A DNA stretch of 64,000 bases from Alg239-R122 sp041746135 (lineage in GTDB: Bacteria > Pseudomonadota > Alphaproteobacteria > Sphingomonadales > Sphingomonadaceae). Both the position numbers and the translations under genes were made by a program. The stretch covers positions 62,001-126,000 of the forward strand of contig JBGTHQ010000037.1 of the NCBI GenBank assembly GCA_041746135.1, given 5' to 3'. The notes under the pieces are model-generated. The model worked only from the letters and a program-made list of their open reading frames with translations. It had not been told where the DNA came from and searched no databases. Shown one piece after another: positions 43,409 through 52,204 of this stretch (position 1 is the first letter of the stretch; each line of letters begins with the position of its first letter).

Positions 43409-44242
43409 TCACGCCTTATGCTCCTTGCGTTTCTGTGAAGCGATGGCGGCGCGGCCGCGCGGGCCATTGAAATATTCCTGTATCCACGGATGATCGGTGG
43501 CAAGCAGCTCTTCAATCGTGCCCACCGCGATGACTTTCCGGTCCGCGAGCACCGCCACCCGGTCGCAAATCTCGTATAGCGTATCGAGATCATGGGTGAT
43601 GAGAAATACAGTCAGGCCGAGCGTTTGCTGCAATTTCTGTGTCAACTCGTCAAATGCCGCGGCACCAATCGGGTCGAGGCCGGCCGTCGGCTCGTCGAGG
43701 AACAGCAGATCCGGATCGAGCGACAGTGCCCGCGCCAGCCCTGCGCGTTTGCGCATTCCGCCCGACAGTTCGGAGGGATACTTGGCCGCAGCTTCCGGCG
43801 GCAGGCCGCTCAACGCGATTTTGTACAGCGCGATTTCGTCGCGCAATTGCGGGTCCATGTCGGGGTAGAATTCCTTTAGCGGCACCTGTACATTTTCAGC
43901 CACCGTCAGTGTCGAGAACAGAGCCCCGCCCTGAAACAATATGCCCCAGCGCGAACGTATGCTGCCATCGGCATCTTGCTCGTCGAGCACATGCGTGCCG
44001 AACACTTCGATATCGCCCGCATCAGGTTTTTGCAGGCCGATGATCGAGCGCATCATCACCGATTTCCCCGTGCCGGACCCGCCGACCACCCCCAGTATTT
44101 CTCCCTTGCGAACATCCAGGTCGAGATCATCATGAATGACCTGCTCGCCAAAGACATTGCGCAATCCGCGAATGCTTATCGCATAATCGGATTGCTCAAC
44201 CAGCTGCTTGGCCTCCTGCATCGGGCTCTGTTCGTCGCTCAT
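43409..44242 (-). CDS. MlaF-like ABC transporter ATP-binding protein
   Basis: 277-aa ATPase of an Mla-type phospholipid transporter. Walker A GGSGTGKS is at about residues 53-60, the signature LSGGMRKRAGLARAL at about 159-173, and Walker B LLFLDEPTAGLDPIG. The start ATG at 44242 follows the MlaE stop by one base, so the two are coupled. The upstream open frame is without a ribosome site. About 65 bases separate it from mlaD. Confidence 0.9.
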   Translation of the reverse strand: MSDEQSPMQEAKQLVEQSDYAISIRGLRNVFGEQVIHDDLDLDVRKGEILGVVGGSGTGKSVMMRSIIGLQKPDAGDIEVFGTHVLDEQDADGSIRSRWGILFQGGALFSTLTVAENVQVPLKEFYPDMDPQLRDEIALYKIALSGLPPEAAAKYPSELSGGMRKRAGLARALSLDPDLLFLDEPTAGLDPIGAAAFDELTQKLQQTLGLTVFLITHDLDTLYEICDRVAVLADRKVIAVGTIEELLATDHPWIQEYFNGPRGRAAIASQKRKEHKA

Positions 44243-44243
44243 G

Positions 44244-45398
44244 TCATGCCCAGCCGATCCAGGTAAAGAATACCGCAAAAAAGGCGTCGATGACAATGAC
44301 CATGAAGATTGCCTGCACGACTGCCGCGGTCGTGCGCAACCCGACTTCCTCGGCATTGCCCTTGACCTGCATCCCCTGATAACAACCGGACAGCGCGATT
44401 ATGGCACCGAATACCGGTGCCTTAACCAGTCCGACCCACACGTCATAGAGCGGCACGACCTCCTGAACTCTCTGTACAAAAGTGGCAGGCGGAATACCCA
44501 GCCCGACCCAGCATAAAAGCCCGCCGCCAATCATGGCAAGGATACAGGCATAAAACCCCAGCAGCGGCATCATGAAGATGCCAGCCAGTACCCGCGGCAA
44601 TACGAGTGCCTCCATCGGCGACACGCCGATCGTGCGCATCGCATCGATCTCCTCGGTCAGCTTCATCGTGCCGAGCTGCGCCGCAAAGGCCGACCCCGAA
44701 CGTCCCGCGACCATGATGGCGGTCATTAGCACGCCCAGCTCGCGCAGCGTGAGGCGGCCGACCAGATTGATCGTATAGACCTCCGCCCCGAACTGGCGCA
44801 ACTGCACGCTGCCCTGTTGTGCGATCACGATGCCGATGAGGAAGCTCATCAAACCGACAATGGCAAGCGCGCTGACGCCGACCAATTCGAACTGTCGCAC
44901 CACCGACTTGATGCGAAATCGGCTGGGATGGATAAGAACGGAAAAAAAAGAGCGGACCAGCGCGCCGAAAAAGCTGATCATGCCGACGAAACTGGTCAGC
45001 GCAACAACCACTGCCTCACCGGTCAGTTTCATCGCGTAAATAGGCGGTATGGGCCTTTTTTCACGGATCCTGCCGCCGTTGTCAGCATTGCCGACCGCTT
45101 CGATCAGCCGCGCGGCGTCGGCGCTCTCACCCGTAATTCTTGCGTCATGATCGCGCGCCAGCCGGTAACACAGCCACGCACCGACCGTATCGATATTCTG
45201 AACTTCGCTCAGGTCAATTTCGGCCACCGCGCCATTGATCGCGTTCAGCCGCTGCGGCAAATCGCCGATATCGGCGATATTGAGCGGACCGTAGAGCCGG
45301 ACCATCTGCTGCCCGTCATCGCGCGTATCGATGCTGAAATCGGCTTCGGTTACCATCGGATCATGTTGCGGGAAAGCGTGATTAACCACAAGCCCCAT
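44244..45398 (-). CDS. MlaE-like permease with N-terminal STAS domain
   Basis: 384 aa from the chosen start (45398, AGGG 10 bases upstream); other ATGs at 45440 and 45356 are possible. Residues about 15-100 look like a STAS domain (VRLYGPLNIADIGDLPQRLN, IDLSEVQNIDTVGAWL), the role played by the separate MlaB protein in E. coli. The C-terminal part (about 130-384) is the MlaE permease with the conserved LGVLMTAIMVAGRSGSAFAA and TMKLTEEIDAMRTIGVSP. So one protein replaces MlaE and MlaB here, as in many MCE systems. Confidence 0.88.
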   Translation of the reverse strand: MGLVVNHAFPQHDPMVTEADFSIDTRDDGQQMVRLYGPLNIADIGDLPQRLNAINGAVAEIDLSEVQNIDTVGAWLCYRLARDHDARITGESADAARLIEAVGNADNGGRIREKRPIPPIYAMKLTGEAVVVALTSFVGMISFFGALVRSFFSVLIHPSRFRIKSVVRQFELVGVSALAIVGLMSFLIGIVIAQQGSVQLRQFGAEVYTINLVGRLTLRELGVLMTAIMVAGRSGSAFAAQLGTMKLTEEIDAMRTIGVSPMEALVLPRVLAGIFMMPLLGFYACILAMIGGGLLCWVGLGIPPATFVQRVQEVVPLYDVWVGLVKAPVFGAIIALSGCYQGMQVKGNAEEVGLRTTAAVVQAIFMVIVIDAFFAVFFTWIGWA

Positions 45399-45488
45399 CG
45401 CACATTCGGCCCTGTAAAAAATCGGCCAATTAAATAACATAGATGAAAAATCATTGTCTTCGGGCGTGAAAACCCACAACTGGCAGGC

Positions 45489-46157
45489 ATGCAACAGCTT
45501 GCCATATACGATATGGACCGCACTATCACGCGGTCGGGTACCTATACGCCTTTCCTCATTTTCGTGGCGAAAAGGCGCGCGCCTTGGCGTTTGCTGCTAT
45601 TGCCCATTGCTCTGGTTTTCATGGGGGCTTATGCGGTGCAGCTGATCAGCAGGTCGCGGTTGAAGGAACTCAATCTGGCCCTGCTGATCGGCGGCCGGTT
45701 CCGGCTCGCGGATATCCAGAAACGGATCGAGCAATTTGCCGACCGGGTGATCCGCGACAATATCTATACAGACGCGCTGGCACAGGTCGAGGCGGACCGC
45801 AAGGCGGGCCACCGGCTGGTGCTCGCGACCGCATCCTATCACCTTTATGTCGACGAAATCGCCCGGCGGCTGGGGTTCGACGATGTGATCGCGACCGAAC
45901 TGGAGAGCGGCGCTGGAACCGTCCGCGCCCGGATACGCGGCGAAAATTGCTATGACGCGGCGAAGCTCCGCAAAATTACGATATGGATGGATGCACAGGG
46001 CCTGAGCCGCGCGAACTGCACAATCCGCGCCTATAGCGATCATTTCAGCGACATCCCGATGCTCACCTTTGCCGATGTCCCGATTGCTACCAATCCCTCG
46101 CTGCTGCTCCGCAACGAGGCGCAAAAGCGTGGGTGGCTGATCTATTTGTGGAAGTGA
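45489..46157 (+). CDS. HAD-IB family phosphatase
   Basis: 222-aa haloacid-dehalogenase phosphatase of the SerB-related subfamily IB. Motif I is YDMDRTITRSGTY at about residues 7-19 (DxDxT), motif II in LVLATASYHLYVDEIA (about 109-124), and motif III with SDHFSDIPML at about 183-192. A hydrophobic stretch (about 33-55) lies between motif I and the cap, possibly membrane-associated. The substrate is unknown; close relatives act on phosphoserine or phospholipid-related compounds. It diverges from the mlaE-like gene by about 90 bases. Confidence 0.85.
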   Translation: MQQLAIYDMDRTITRSGTYTPFLIFVAKRRAPWRLLLLPIALVFMGAYAVQLISRSRLKELNLALLIGGRFRLADIQKRIEQFADRVIRDNIYTDALAQVEADRKAGHRLVLATASYHLYVDEIARRLGFDDVIATELESGAGTVRARIRGENCYDAAKLRKITIWMDAQGLSRANCTIRAYSDHFSDIPMLTFADVPIATNPSLLLRNEAQKRGWLIYLWK

Positions 46158-46249
46158 TCGTTTTTGACAGGCGCAAAGCAAGTCAGGGCGGGCACGCGAA
46201 ACATGACCGTCCCCTTGGCACCTTGCCCGACAAACCCCATTAAAAACAC

Positions 46250-48058
46250 ATGCCGCCCATAGCCTCCGACCCCCGCGATAGAAAACTGCCCGACGCAATC
46301 TGGCCGACGCTCAAACGGTTTCTGCCCTATCTGTGGCCCAAAGATGCCCCAGCCTTGCGCGTGCGGATTATCGTTGCGCTGGTGCTTGTACTGATCAGCA
46401 AGGCTATTATCCTGGCCATGCCCTTTGCCTATAAAGCGGTGGTGGACGGTATGTCGGGGGATGCGACGATAGCATTCGAATTGCTGTTTGCCTTGGTGGC
46501 AGCCTATGCGGGCGCGCGTTTTGCCGCGGTACTTTCCGACAATATGCGCAATCTCGCCTTTGAAACCGTCGGCCAGACGGCCACGCAAAATCTGGCCAGC
46601 CATGTCTTTCGCCGTCTGCACAGCCTGTCGCTGCGCTTTCACCTCTCGCGGCGCACCGGCGAGATTACCAAGATTATCGAACGCGGCACCAAAAGCATCG
46701 ACACCATGCTGTATTTCATGCTGTTCAACATTGCACCGACGGCGATCGAACTGACAGCCGTGCTGGTTATTTTCGGTGTAAAATTCGGGGCCAGTCTCGT
46801 GGTCGCAACGCTGGTGATGGTGGCGCTTTATATCCTGTTTACCCAGCGTATTACCGACTGGCGCAATCACTTGCGAACCCGAATGAACACGATGGATGGA
46901 CAGGCTTTGTCCCGCGCCGTCGATTCATTACTCAATTACGAAACGGTTAAATATTTCGGTGCGGAAGAGCGCGAGGCCGTGCGTTATCAATCCGCCGCGC
47001 GCGATTATGCACAGGCCGCGATCAAATCGGAAAACTCACTGGCGATGCTCAATGTCGGTCAGTCGCTGATCACCAATATCATGATGTTCGCCGCCATGGG
47101 ATATTCAGTCTGGGGCTGGTCCCAGGGCCAGTTCACCGTTGGCGATCTCGTACTTATCAATGCGCTGCTGATGCAGTTGTTTCGCCCGCTCGACCTGCTC
47201 GGCATGGTGTACCGGATGGTGCGTCAGGGCGTAATCGATATGCAGGCAATGTTCGACCTTATTGACACTGAAAGCGAGGTCAAGGACGCGCCCGATGCCA
47301 CCGCGCTCACCATTCACAGTCCCACAATCCGTTTTGTGGGCGTACATTTCGGCTATAATTCCGAGCGCAAGATCCTCCATGGGCTGAGTTTTGACGTGCC
47401 CGCCGGAACGACGCTGGCCATTGTCGGGCCTTCGGGTGCAGGCAAATCAACCATCGCGCGTCTGCTCTATCGCTTTTATGATCCGCAGCACGGGCATATC
47501 GAGATTGACGGGCAGGATATCGCCAAAGTCACGCAGGCAAGCCTGCGCGCTGCCATCGGCATCGTTCCGCAGGATACGGTGCTGTTCAACGATACGATCG
47601 GCTATAATATCGCCTATGGACGCGCCGATGCGGATGCAAATGACGTGGAACGCGGCGCACAAGGCGCAGCGATTTCAGGCTTCATCAAGAGCCTGCCGCA
47701 AGGCTATGATACGCAGGTTGGGGAACGCGGGCTGAAACTATCGGGCGGCGAGAAACAGCGCGTAGCGATTGCCCGGACTTTGGTGAAGGATCCGCCAGTG
47801 CTCATTCTGGATGAAGCAACATCGGCGCTGGACAGCCGCACCGAAGCGGAAATCCTCGCAACTCTGCGCGGCGTGGCGCAGGGGCGCACCACGATTACGA
47901 TCGCACACCGGCTTTCGACCATCACCCATGCCGACGAAATACTGGTGCTCAATAAAGGCGCGGTTGCCGAACGCGGCACCCATCGTCAATTATTGGCAAA
48001 AAACGGGCTTTACGCCGAAATGTGGGAGCGGCAGGCACAGGAAGCCGTCGAGGCTTAG
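46250..48058 (+). CDS. Atm1-type ABC exporter (half-transporter)
   Basis: 602-aa fused transmembrane-ATPase protein of the ABCB7/Atm1 (HMT) type. Six helices with the family stretch LHSLSLRFHLSRRTGEITKIIERGTKSI precede the ATPase with GPSGAGKST (about residues 391-399), LSGGEKQRVAIART, and LILDEATSALD. Mitochondrial Atm1 and its alphaproteobacterial relatives export glutathione-derived sulfur or metal conjugates; the same is likely here. It starts 92 bases after the HAD gene. Confidence 0.9.
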   Translation: MPPIASDPRDRKLPDAIWPTLKRFLPYLWPKDAPALRVRIIVALVLVLISKAIILAMPFAYKAVVDGMSGDATIAFELLFALVAAYAGARFAAVLSDNMRNLAFETVGQTATQNLASHVFRRLHSLSLRFHLSRRTGEITKIIERGTKSIDTMLYFMLFNIAPTAIELTAVLVIFGVKFGASLVVATLVMVALYILFTQRITDWRNHLRTRMNTMDGQALSRAVDSLLNYETVKYFGAEEREAVRYQSAARDYAQAAIKSENSLAMLNVGQSLITNIMMFAAMGYSVWGWSQGQFTVGDLVLINALLMQLFRPLDLLGMVYRMVRQGVIDMQAMFDLIDTESEVKDAPDATALTIHSPTIRFVGVHFGYNSERKILHGLSFDVPAGTTLAIVGPSGAGKSTIARLLYRFYDPQHGHIEIDGQDIAKVTQASLRAAIGIVPQDTVLFNDTIGYNIAYGRADADANDVERGAQGAAISGFIKSLPQGYDTQVGERGLKLSGGEKQRVAIARTLVKDPPVLILDEATSALDSRTEAEILATLRGVAQGRTTITIAHRLSTITHADEILVLNKGAVAERGTHRQLLAKNGLYAEMWERQAQEAVEA

Positions 48059-48145
48059 GCTGTCATTGCGCGATTCGCATGAATATTCGGGATAAATCAT
48101 GCTTTCCCCCTTCACCTGCCGACCGCTCGCAGCTACCAAGAGGCC

Positions 48146-49921
48146 GTGACTGACACCCTCCTCCCCCTGCTCAAATCAACCTTCGGTTATGAAGCCTTTC
48201 GCGGACGCCAGGCGGACGTCCTCGCGCGCGTCATGGATGGTCAAAATACGCTGGCGGTCATGCCGACCGGTGCGGGCAAGTCTCTATGCTACCAGCTTCC
48301 CGCCGTCGCCAATACGGGGACGGTCGTGGTCGTCTCGCCACTGATTGCGCTGATGCACGACCAGTTGCGCAGCGCCGAAGCGGTCGGCATCCGTGCGGCC
48401 ACACTGACCTCGGCTGACAAAAACCGCGACCAAACGATTGCCAGGCTGCGCGCCGGCGAACTCGATCTGCTTTATGCCGCGCCGGAACGCGCATCGCAGC
48501 AAAGCTTTCGCAATTTGCTCGCCAGCACTAATATTTCACTTTTCGCAATCGACGAAGCGCATTGTGTTTCCGAATGGGGGCATGATTTTCGTCCCGACTA
48601 CCGCCTGCTGCGTCCGTTGCTTGACCATTTTGCAAATGTGCCGCGACTTGCGCTGACCGCTACCGCCGACGCGCACACCCGCGCCGATATTCTCAAACAA
48701 CTGGGCATTGCCGAAGACGGGCTGATCATCGCCGGGTTCGATCGGCCCAATATCCGCTATGCCATCAGTCCACGTCAGGGATTGACGCGGCAGATTGGCG
48801 ATCTGGTCGGCCGTGTTCCGGGGCCCGGCATTGTCTATGCACAAACGCGTGCGGCCACCGAAAAACTGGCTGCGCAAATCACCAAATCGGGGCGCAATGC
48901 CCGCGCTTATCATGCCGGTTTGGCTCCGGAGATCCGCGCTAAAAACCAAGCCGATTTCGTGGCGTCCGAAGATATGGTGATGTGCGCCACGATCGCGTTC
49001 GGCATGGGCATCGACAAGCCCGACGTGCGTTTCGTCGCGCATGCCGGCCTGCCCAAATCGATCGAAGCCTATTATCAGGAAACCGGCCGCGCGGGCCGCG
49101 ACGGCGACCCGTCCGAGGCGCACCTGTTCTGGGGCGCGGAGGATTTTGCCAAGGCGCGGATGCGACTGGGCGAAGTCGGCGAGGCGCGCATGCAGAGCGA
49201 ACGCACGCGGCTGTCTGCACTCGGCGGCCTGGTCGAAACGTCGGCATGCCGCCGGGCCATATTGTTAAAACATTTTGGCGAGCACCCGCCCACTACCTGC
49301 GGCAATTGCGACAATTGCATGAACGCGCCCGCCACGCGCGATGTGACCGAACTCTCGCGCAAATTCCTATCTGCCGTATTCCGCACCGGGGAAAGTTATG
49401 GCGTGACTTATTTGGAAGCTGTGCTGACCGGTAAACAGGACGAGAAAATCCTTTCGCGCCGCCACGACCTTTTGTCGGTTTACGATATTGTCGGCGCGGA
49501 CGAGGCGGCGCTGATCAAGCCCGTGTCGCGCTCGCTTTTGATGCGCGATGCGCTGCGTAATACTGAACATGGCGGGCTGATGTTCGGACCCGAAGCGAAA
49601 GCCATCTTGAGAGGCGATGCGGACGTCGCCATTATCGAGCCGCCCAAACGCGCACCCAAACGCCGTGGCAGCGGTGGAGCTTCGCCTAATCCGGTGGGAG
49701 ATCTCTTGTTCGAAGCGCTGCGCGCTTTGCGGACCTCTCTAGCCAAGGAGCAGGGCGTGCCGCCCTACGTGATATTCCACGACAGCGTATTGCGTGATAT
49801 GACGGGTTTAAAACCGGGTACGCTGAGCGCGCTTGGAGAGCTTGCGGGCATTGGCACGCGCAAGCTGGAAACCTATGGCAGGGCGTTTCTCGGCGTCATA
49901 TTAGAGCATACGCATGGCTAG
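48146..49921 (+). CDS. recQ: ATP-dependent DNA helicase RecQ
   Basis: 591-aa 3'-5' helicase of recombination and fork repair. Motif I PTGAGKSLCYQLP is at about residues 33-45, DEAHCVSEWGHDFRPDYR at about 138-155, and the RecA2 motif with YYQETGRAGRDG at about 310-321. The RecQ zinc-binding cysteines are in ACRRAILLKHFGE..CGNCDNC, and a winged helix and an HRDC domain (about 510-591) follow. It starts with GTG (48146) after AAGAGG. The end overlaps the start of a lipoprotein-like open frame at 49914. Confidence 0.95.
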   Translation: MTDTLLPLLKSTFGYEAFRGRQADVLARVMDGQNTLAVMPTGAGKSLCYQLPAVANTGTVVVVSPLIALMHDQLRSAEAVGIRAATLTSADKNRDQTIARLRAGELDLLYAAPERASQQSFRNLLASTNISLFAIDEAHCVSEWGHDFRPDYRLLRPLLDHFANVPRLALTATADAHTRADILKQLGIAEDGLIIAGFDRPNIRYAISPRQGLTRQIGDLVGRVPGPGIVYAQTRAATEKLAAQITKSGRNARAYHAGLAPEIRAKNQADFVASEDMVMCATIAFGMGIDKPDVRFVAHAGLPKSIEAYYQETGRAGRDGDPSEAHLFWGAEDFAKARMRLGEVGEARMQSERTRLSALGGLVETSACRRAILLKHFGEHPPTTCGNCDNCMNAPATRDVTELSRKFLSAVFRTGESYGVTYLEAVLTGKQDEKILSRRHDLLSVYDIVGADEAALIKPVSRSLLMRDALRNTEHGGLMFGPEAKAILRGDADVAIIEPPKRAPKRRGSGGASPNPVGDLLFEALRALRTSLAKEQGVPPYVIFHDSVLRDMTGLKPGTLSALGELAGIGTRKLETYGRAFLGVILEHTHG

Positions 49922-50334
49922 GCATTTGAAGCATCTGGTTATTTTAGGACTGTCCTGCGCAAGCGGGGCTTGTAGCATGGTTGCCGACGAACAATTCGCC
50001 CGATCTCACTTGGAAGTCGGCATTATGACCTCTGCAACAGGACCATGGACATAATTTCAATGTTGTGCGCAGCGCCAATATTCTTGGTCGTGATACACGT
50101 CAGTTTATAATTCGGCGTCAAAGCTGCGATCATTTCCGCCGTGAAGAGGCCTATGATAAGGTACGCGCTCGATTCCTTCGCAAGATGATGAAGGAAACCT
50201 GCACCGGTACCGACAATCGACTTTCCAATTTGCGCGTCAAATATGCTGATGATACTATAACTTTGGATGCGCTTTCGGAATTTGAAGATTGCATCGAACA
50301 GGAAACGGATTGCACTGTCATAAAGAATCAATGA
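49914..50334 (+). pseudogene. Frameshifted small lipoprotein gene, unknown function
   Basis: The ATG at 49914 (inside the recQ end) opens a frame for a signal peptide with lipobox-like ASGAC and some 46 residues, stopping at a TAA near 50052. Another frame, one base later, is open from 50029 to the TGA at 50332-50334 and encodes a charged, cysteine-bearing segment of about 100 residues. Deleting a base near 50031 would join them into one lipoprotein of about 140 aa. GC is 45% over 50041-50340 by my count, lower than its neighbours. A sequencing error or a real frameshift are both possible, and the 3' part could be translated from the GTG at 50065. Confidence 0.5.
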
Positions 50335-50353
50335 CTCAGATAAGGAAATTTCG

Positions 50354-50785
50354 ATGTTTATTCCGTTGACCGACACACTCCGCGTCTCTCCGCAAGTCAC
50401 GCTGGACCAGGTCGTGGCTGCAAGCAGCGAAGGAATTACCCTGATCGTCAACAACCGCCCCGATGGGGAGAGCGACGACCAGACGCCGGGTGCCGACATC
50501 GAAGCAGCCGCCAAAGCTGCCGGTATCGATTATGTTGCCATTCCGGTCGGGCATAGCGGCTTTTCGATGCCGCAGGTCGATGCCATGATTGCCGCGCTTA
50601 ACAAAACCGATGGCGTTACACTGGCCTATTGCCGCTCTGGCACGCGCTCGACATTGCTCTGGGCTTTGGCACAGGCGAAACTGGGCAAAAACCCCGCGCG
50701 GCTTTCGGCCGATGCGGCCAAGGCCGGGTATGACCTGACGCCGGTTCGTCCCATGCTCGACGCACTGGCGGCGGAGGCAGACTAA
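50354..50785 (+). CDS. DUF442 / TIGR01244 protein-tyrosine-phosphatase-like protein
   Basis: 143-aa protein with the phosphatase-like loop CRSGTRS (about residues 93-99), belonging to the DUF442 (beta-lactamase hydrolase-like) family, some members of which are linked to sulfide oxidation. The N-terminal part (SPQVTLDQV, IVNNRPDGES) is typical. The Cys-x5-Arg loop is intact, so it may act on phosphate or persulfide substrates. Its neighbours are a broken lipoprotein gene upstream and a 127-aa unknown downstream; no sulfide:quinone reductase is nearby. Confidence 0.82.
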   Translation: MFIPLTDTLRVSPQVTLDQVVAASSEGITLIVNNRPDGESDDQTPGADIEAAAKAAGIDYVAIPVGHSGFSMPQVDAMIAALNKTDGVTLAYCRSGTRSTLLWALAQAKLGKNPARLSADAAKAGYDLTPVRPMLDALAAEAD

Positions 50786-50796
50786 ACGACACTGCC

Positions 50797-51180
50797 ATGA
50801 TGGACCCGCTTATATTGATCGGTTCGCTCACCGCAGTATTGGCGGTGGCGGCGCTCGTTCATTTTATGAAACTGGGCGAGACAGCGATCGAGAGCGAAAC
50901 CCATGCGATGCGTCTGGCAGAGGATAATCTGTCCGGTTTTACAGCCGAAGCGGCAATTGTTTCCCAAGATGGCAAAGCTGCCATCGTACGCGGCACCGGC
51001 AATACGGTCGCCCTGGTCAAACGCCACGGCGCACAATTCGCAATGCGTGAGGTGAAACTTCCGCTTATTCTCAAACAAGATGGCAAAGCCACGATTGTCG
51101 ATAGCGGCGAAAAGCGCTTTGGCCGCGTGACGCTGAGCCTTCCAAAACAGCATGCTGACAAATTGCTGACATGGGTGTAA
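50797..51180 (+). CDS. Unknown 127-aa membrane-anchored protein
   Basis: Not recognised. One N-terminal hydrophobic segment (about residues 5-23) is followed by a beta-rich domain with a pair of similar phrases (VSQDGKAAIV and LKQDGKATIV), suggesting a duplicated strand. No cysteines. It starts 12 bases after the DUF442 gene and ends 10 bases before the next gene, so it probably belongs to the same transcript. The double ATG (50797 and 50800) leaves the exact start open. Confidence 0.7.
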   Translation: MMDPLILIGSLTAVLAVAALVHFMKLGETAIESETHAMRLAEDNLSGFTAEAAIVSQDGKAAIVRGTGNTVALVKRHGAQFAMREVKLPLILKQDGKATIVDSGEKRFGRVTLSLPKQHADKLLTWV

Positions 51181-51190
51181 GCAATTTGTG

Positions 51191-52141
51191 ATGGACCTGA
51201 ATCTGCCCAGCCCGACACAGATAGCCGTGCCCGCTTTCATAGTGTTGATACTGCTCGAGATATTTTTCGTTCGTACGCGCAACCGTGGTGCCTATGAAGC
51301 GCGCGATACGCTGACTTCGTTACTACTGGGCACCGGATCGACAATCGCAGGCGCACTGGCTGCCGGGTTCATCTTCGTGACGGCGACATGGATATACGAA
51401 TTGCGTCTGTTCGATATCGGCTATGCCTGGTGGGCATGGCCGCTGGTGTTCGTGCTCGACGATCTGGCCTATTATGTCTTTCATCGCAGCGCGCACCGCG
51501 TTCGCTGGTTCTGGGCCGCGCATGTGATTCATCATTCCAGCCAGCATTATAATCTGTCCACGGCCCTGCGCCAGACATGGACGGGGTTTTTCGCCGCCTC
51601 TTTCCTCTTTCGCATGCCGCTGTTCCTGATCGGCTTTCCGCCCGCCATGGTGTTTTTCATTGCCGGGCTCAACCTCGTCTATCAGTTCTGGATCCATACC
51701 GAGGCCATCGGACGGATGCCGCGCTGGTTCGAGTCTGTAATGAACACGCCGTCGCATCACCGCGTCCACCATGCCGCCAACCCGCGCTATCTCGACAGCA
51801 ACTATGCCGGCGTTTTCATAATCTGGGACAAGATGTTCGGCACATTCGAACCCGAAACTAATGACGAGCAGATCCGTTATGGGATCGTCAAGCAGTTGGG
51901 CAGTTTCAACCTTTTATGGGCCGCATTTCACGAATGGGTCGGCATTGCCAAAGATATGTGGAGCGCGCCGACATGGGGGAATAAGCTGAATTACCTGATC
52001 CGTCCGCCCGGATGGAGCCATGATGGCAGCCGCGACACCAGCGAAACGATCAAGAAACGCTGGCGCGATGCCGAAATGGCGAAGACCAGCAGCGGATGCG
52101 CACAGAATTTGCCGAACCGGCGGAATAATAGGTCCACATAA
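51191..52141 (+). CDS. Sterol desaturase / fatty acid hydroxylase superfamily protein
   Basis: 316-aa membrane di-iron enzyme. The eight-histidine set is in HRSAHR (about residues 98-103), HVIHHSSQHYN (about 113-123) and HHRVHHAAN (about 195-203). Four or five hydrophobic helices surround them. Family members insert oxygen or double bonds into lipids such as hopanoids, carotenoids or fatty acids, and the substrate here is unknown. The open frame starts one codon earlier with GTG; I use the ATG. Confidence 0.85.
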   Translation: MDLNLPSPTQIAVPAFIVLILLEIFFVRTRNRGAYEARDTLTSLLLGTGSTIAGALAAGFIFVTATWIYELRLFDIGYAWWAWPLVFVLDDLAYYVFHRSAHRVRWFWAAHVIHHSSQHYNLSTALRQTWTGFFAASFLFRMPLFLIGFPPAMVFFIAGLNLVYQFWIHTEAIGRMPRWFESVMNTPSHHRVHHAANPRYLDSNYAGVFIIWDKMFGTFEPETNDEQIRYGIVKQLGSFNLLWAAFHEWVGIAKDMWSAPTWGNKLNYLIRPPGWSHDGSRDTSETIKKRWRDAEMAKTSSGCAQNLPNRRNNRST

Positions 52142-52204
52142 CACGCATTGCGCTCGTTTAATCGTTCAGTTAAACCATCCTCAAAAAACATATGAGAATG
52201 TGCG

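Noticed and set aside
46142..46870. 242-codon minus-strand open frame opposite the Atm1-type exporter
   Set aside because: His/Gln/Arg-rich translation with no family motif; the plus strand is the transporter's helices.
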